Positions 63,750 to 64,000 of a stretch of 64,000 bases of DNA are shown here, one piece after another. The notes under the pieces were generated by a model. It did not search any database, was not told where the DNA came from, and saw only the letters and a list, made by a program, of their open reading frames with translations. The position numbers and the translations under genes were made by a program. Every line of letters begins with the position of its first letter. Position 1 is the first letter of the stretch. The stretch covers positions 406,423 through 470,422 of the forward strand of contig NZ_CAKKLV010000002.1 in assembly GCF_918698115.1 (NCBI RefSeq), given 5' to 3'. This stretch comes from Peribacillus sp. Bi96 (GTDB lineage Bacteria; Bacillota; Bacilli; Bacillales; DSM-1321).

Positions 63750-64000
63750 TTGACTAAATATACGATAGACGAAAAATTACATGCAGTTTTAGAGTACTTA
63801 GAAGGGAAAAAATCCTATAAATCCATTGCACAAGAAAGAAATGTAGGTTTATCCCCTCTGAAAAGATGGGTCGCTCGCTATCTAAAACATGGGATGGAAG
63901 GACTTGCTTCATCCTATACAAATTACACTCTGCCCTTTAAACTAGAGGTACTTAAATATATGAACGAATATGGGGCATCAATCAACGAGACCGCTGTACA
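63750..64000 (+). CDS. IS3-family transposase OrfA, partial
   Basis: TTG start at 63750 with GGAGG ten bases before. TKYTIDEKLHAVLEYLEGKKSYKSIAQERNVGLSPLKRWVARYLKHGMEGL is the helix-turn-helix region of OrfA; the frame runs off the window at 64000. Confidence 0.85.
   Translation, partial: MTKYTIDEKLHAVLEYLEGKKSYKSIAQERNVGLSPLKRWVARYLKHGMEGLASSYTNYTLPFKLEVLKYMNEYGASINETAV

Larger units (their letters stand above)
63697..64000 (+). mobile_element. IS3-family insertion sequence, left end (continues beyond window)
   Basis: Begins with TGAACTGCACCCC, an IS3-type left terminus, followed by an OrfA transposase frame. Only the first 304 bp are in view. Confidence 0.75.

Noticed and set aside
1..64000. 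CRISPR arrays, rRNA or tRNA genes
   Set aside because: No regularly spaced repeats and no rRNA or tRNA-like sequence noticed on either strand.

Overview
The window looks like chromosome of a low-GC, spore-forming Bacillaceae bacterium, of the Bacillus/Peribacillus kind. This rests on family content: a YkvU/SpoVB-type spore flippase, a SpoIIS toxin-antitoxin operon, a DUF3934 protein, YkfB/YkfC murein-peptide recycling, rocF and a c-di-AMP-riboswitch-controlled kdp operon. Strong AGGAGG-type ribosome binding sites and frequent TTG/GTG starts agree. Genus placement is inference.

Layout. 0-2.9 kb: three short-chain dehydrogenases (first one cut by the window edge) and a GntR/FCD regulator, with a GTCGAC palindrome on the -35 of the SDR promoter. 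3.7-5.7 kb: a CPA1 Na+/H+ antiporter behind a terminator-like leader hairpin. 5.9-9.3 kb: a broken copy of an S9 peptidase gene cut exactly at a Tn3-family 38-bp terminus, then DUF1697, streptogramin A acetyltransferase (vat), streptogramin B lyase (vgb) and a VOC protein. 9.9-18.4 kb: a CoA-dependent catabolic operon (AtuA-like pair, CitE-like lyase, two class III CoA transferases, a frameshifted CitMHS carrier, an HMG-CoA-lyase-like enzyme) with a divergent GntR/FCD regulator and a palindrome over the operon -35. 18.7-19.2 kb: a chimeric membrane protein.

19.34-23.62 kb: a segment bounded by 30-bp inverted repeats that begin with GGGG, flanked by a 6-bp direct repeat. It holds a Tn3-type transposase C-terminal relic and a GC-rich PadR/DUF1048/ABC exporter module with duplicated promoters. 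23.8-33.3 kb: an intact S9 peptidase, then kdpFABC with a tandem-duplicated kinase-less KdpD and, upstream, two tiny ORFs (one is kdpF) and a c-di-AMP (ydaO-type) riboswitch. 33.5-36.5 kb: an MpsC/DUF2294 protein and ykfC-ykfB. 37-42.6 kb: amide/ureide-type hydrolases with an SSS symporter. 43-50.6 kb: methyltransferase-like protein, rocF and an amino-acid permease, and a YkvU-like flippase. 50.8-52.0 kb: a DUF3934 protein and two DUF948 proteins.

52.15-52.96 kb: a second, eroded Tn3-family element. 53.0-55.3 kb: DoxX/ArsR/SRPBCC operon with a double operator built into its promoter, then a YdeI protein. 55.9-60.2 kb: small proteins, a racemase-fold protein, a PMP3-family peptide and a Suv3-like RNA helicase. 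61.2-62.3 kb: spoIISA-spoIISB plus a third antitoxin-like ORF. 62.6-64 kb: an MBL-fold hydrolase and the left end of an IS3-family element running off the window.

The most notable themes are repeated Tn3-family scars next to resistance/export genes, the paired streptogramin resistance genes, and several promoters whose core elements are embedded in palindromes. All family calls are from reading the sequence; no database search was run.
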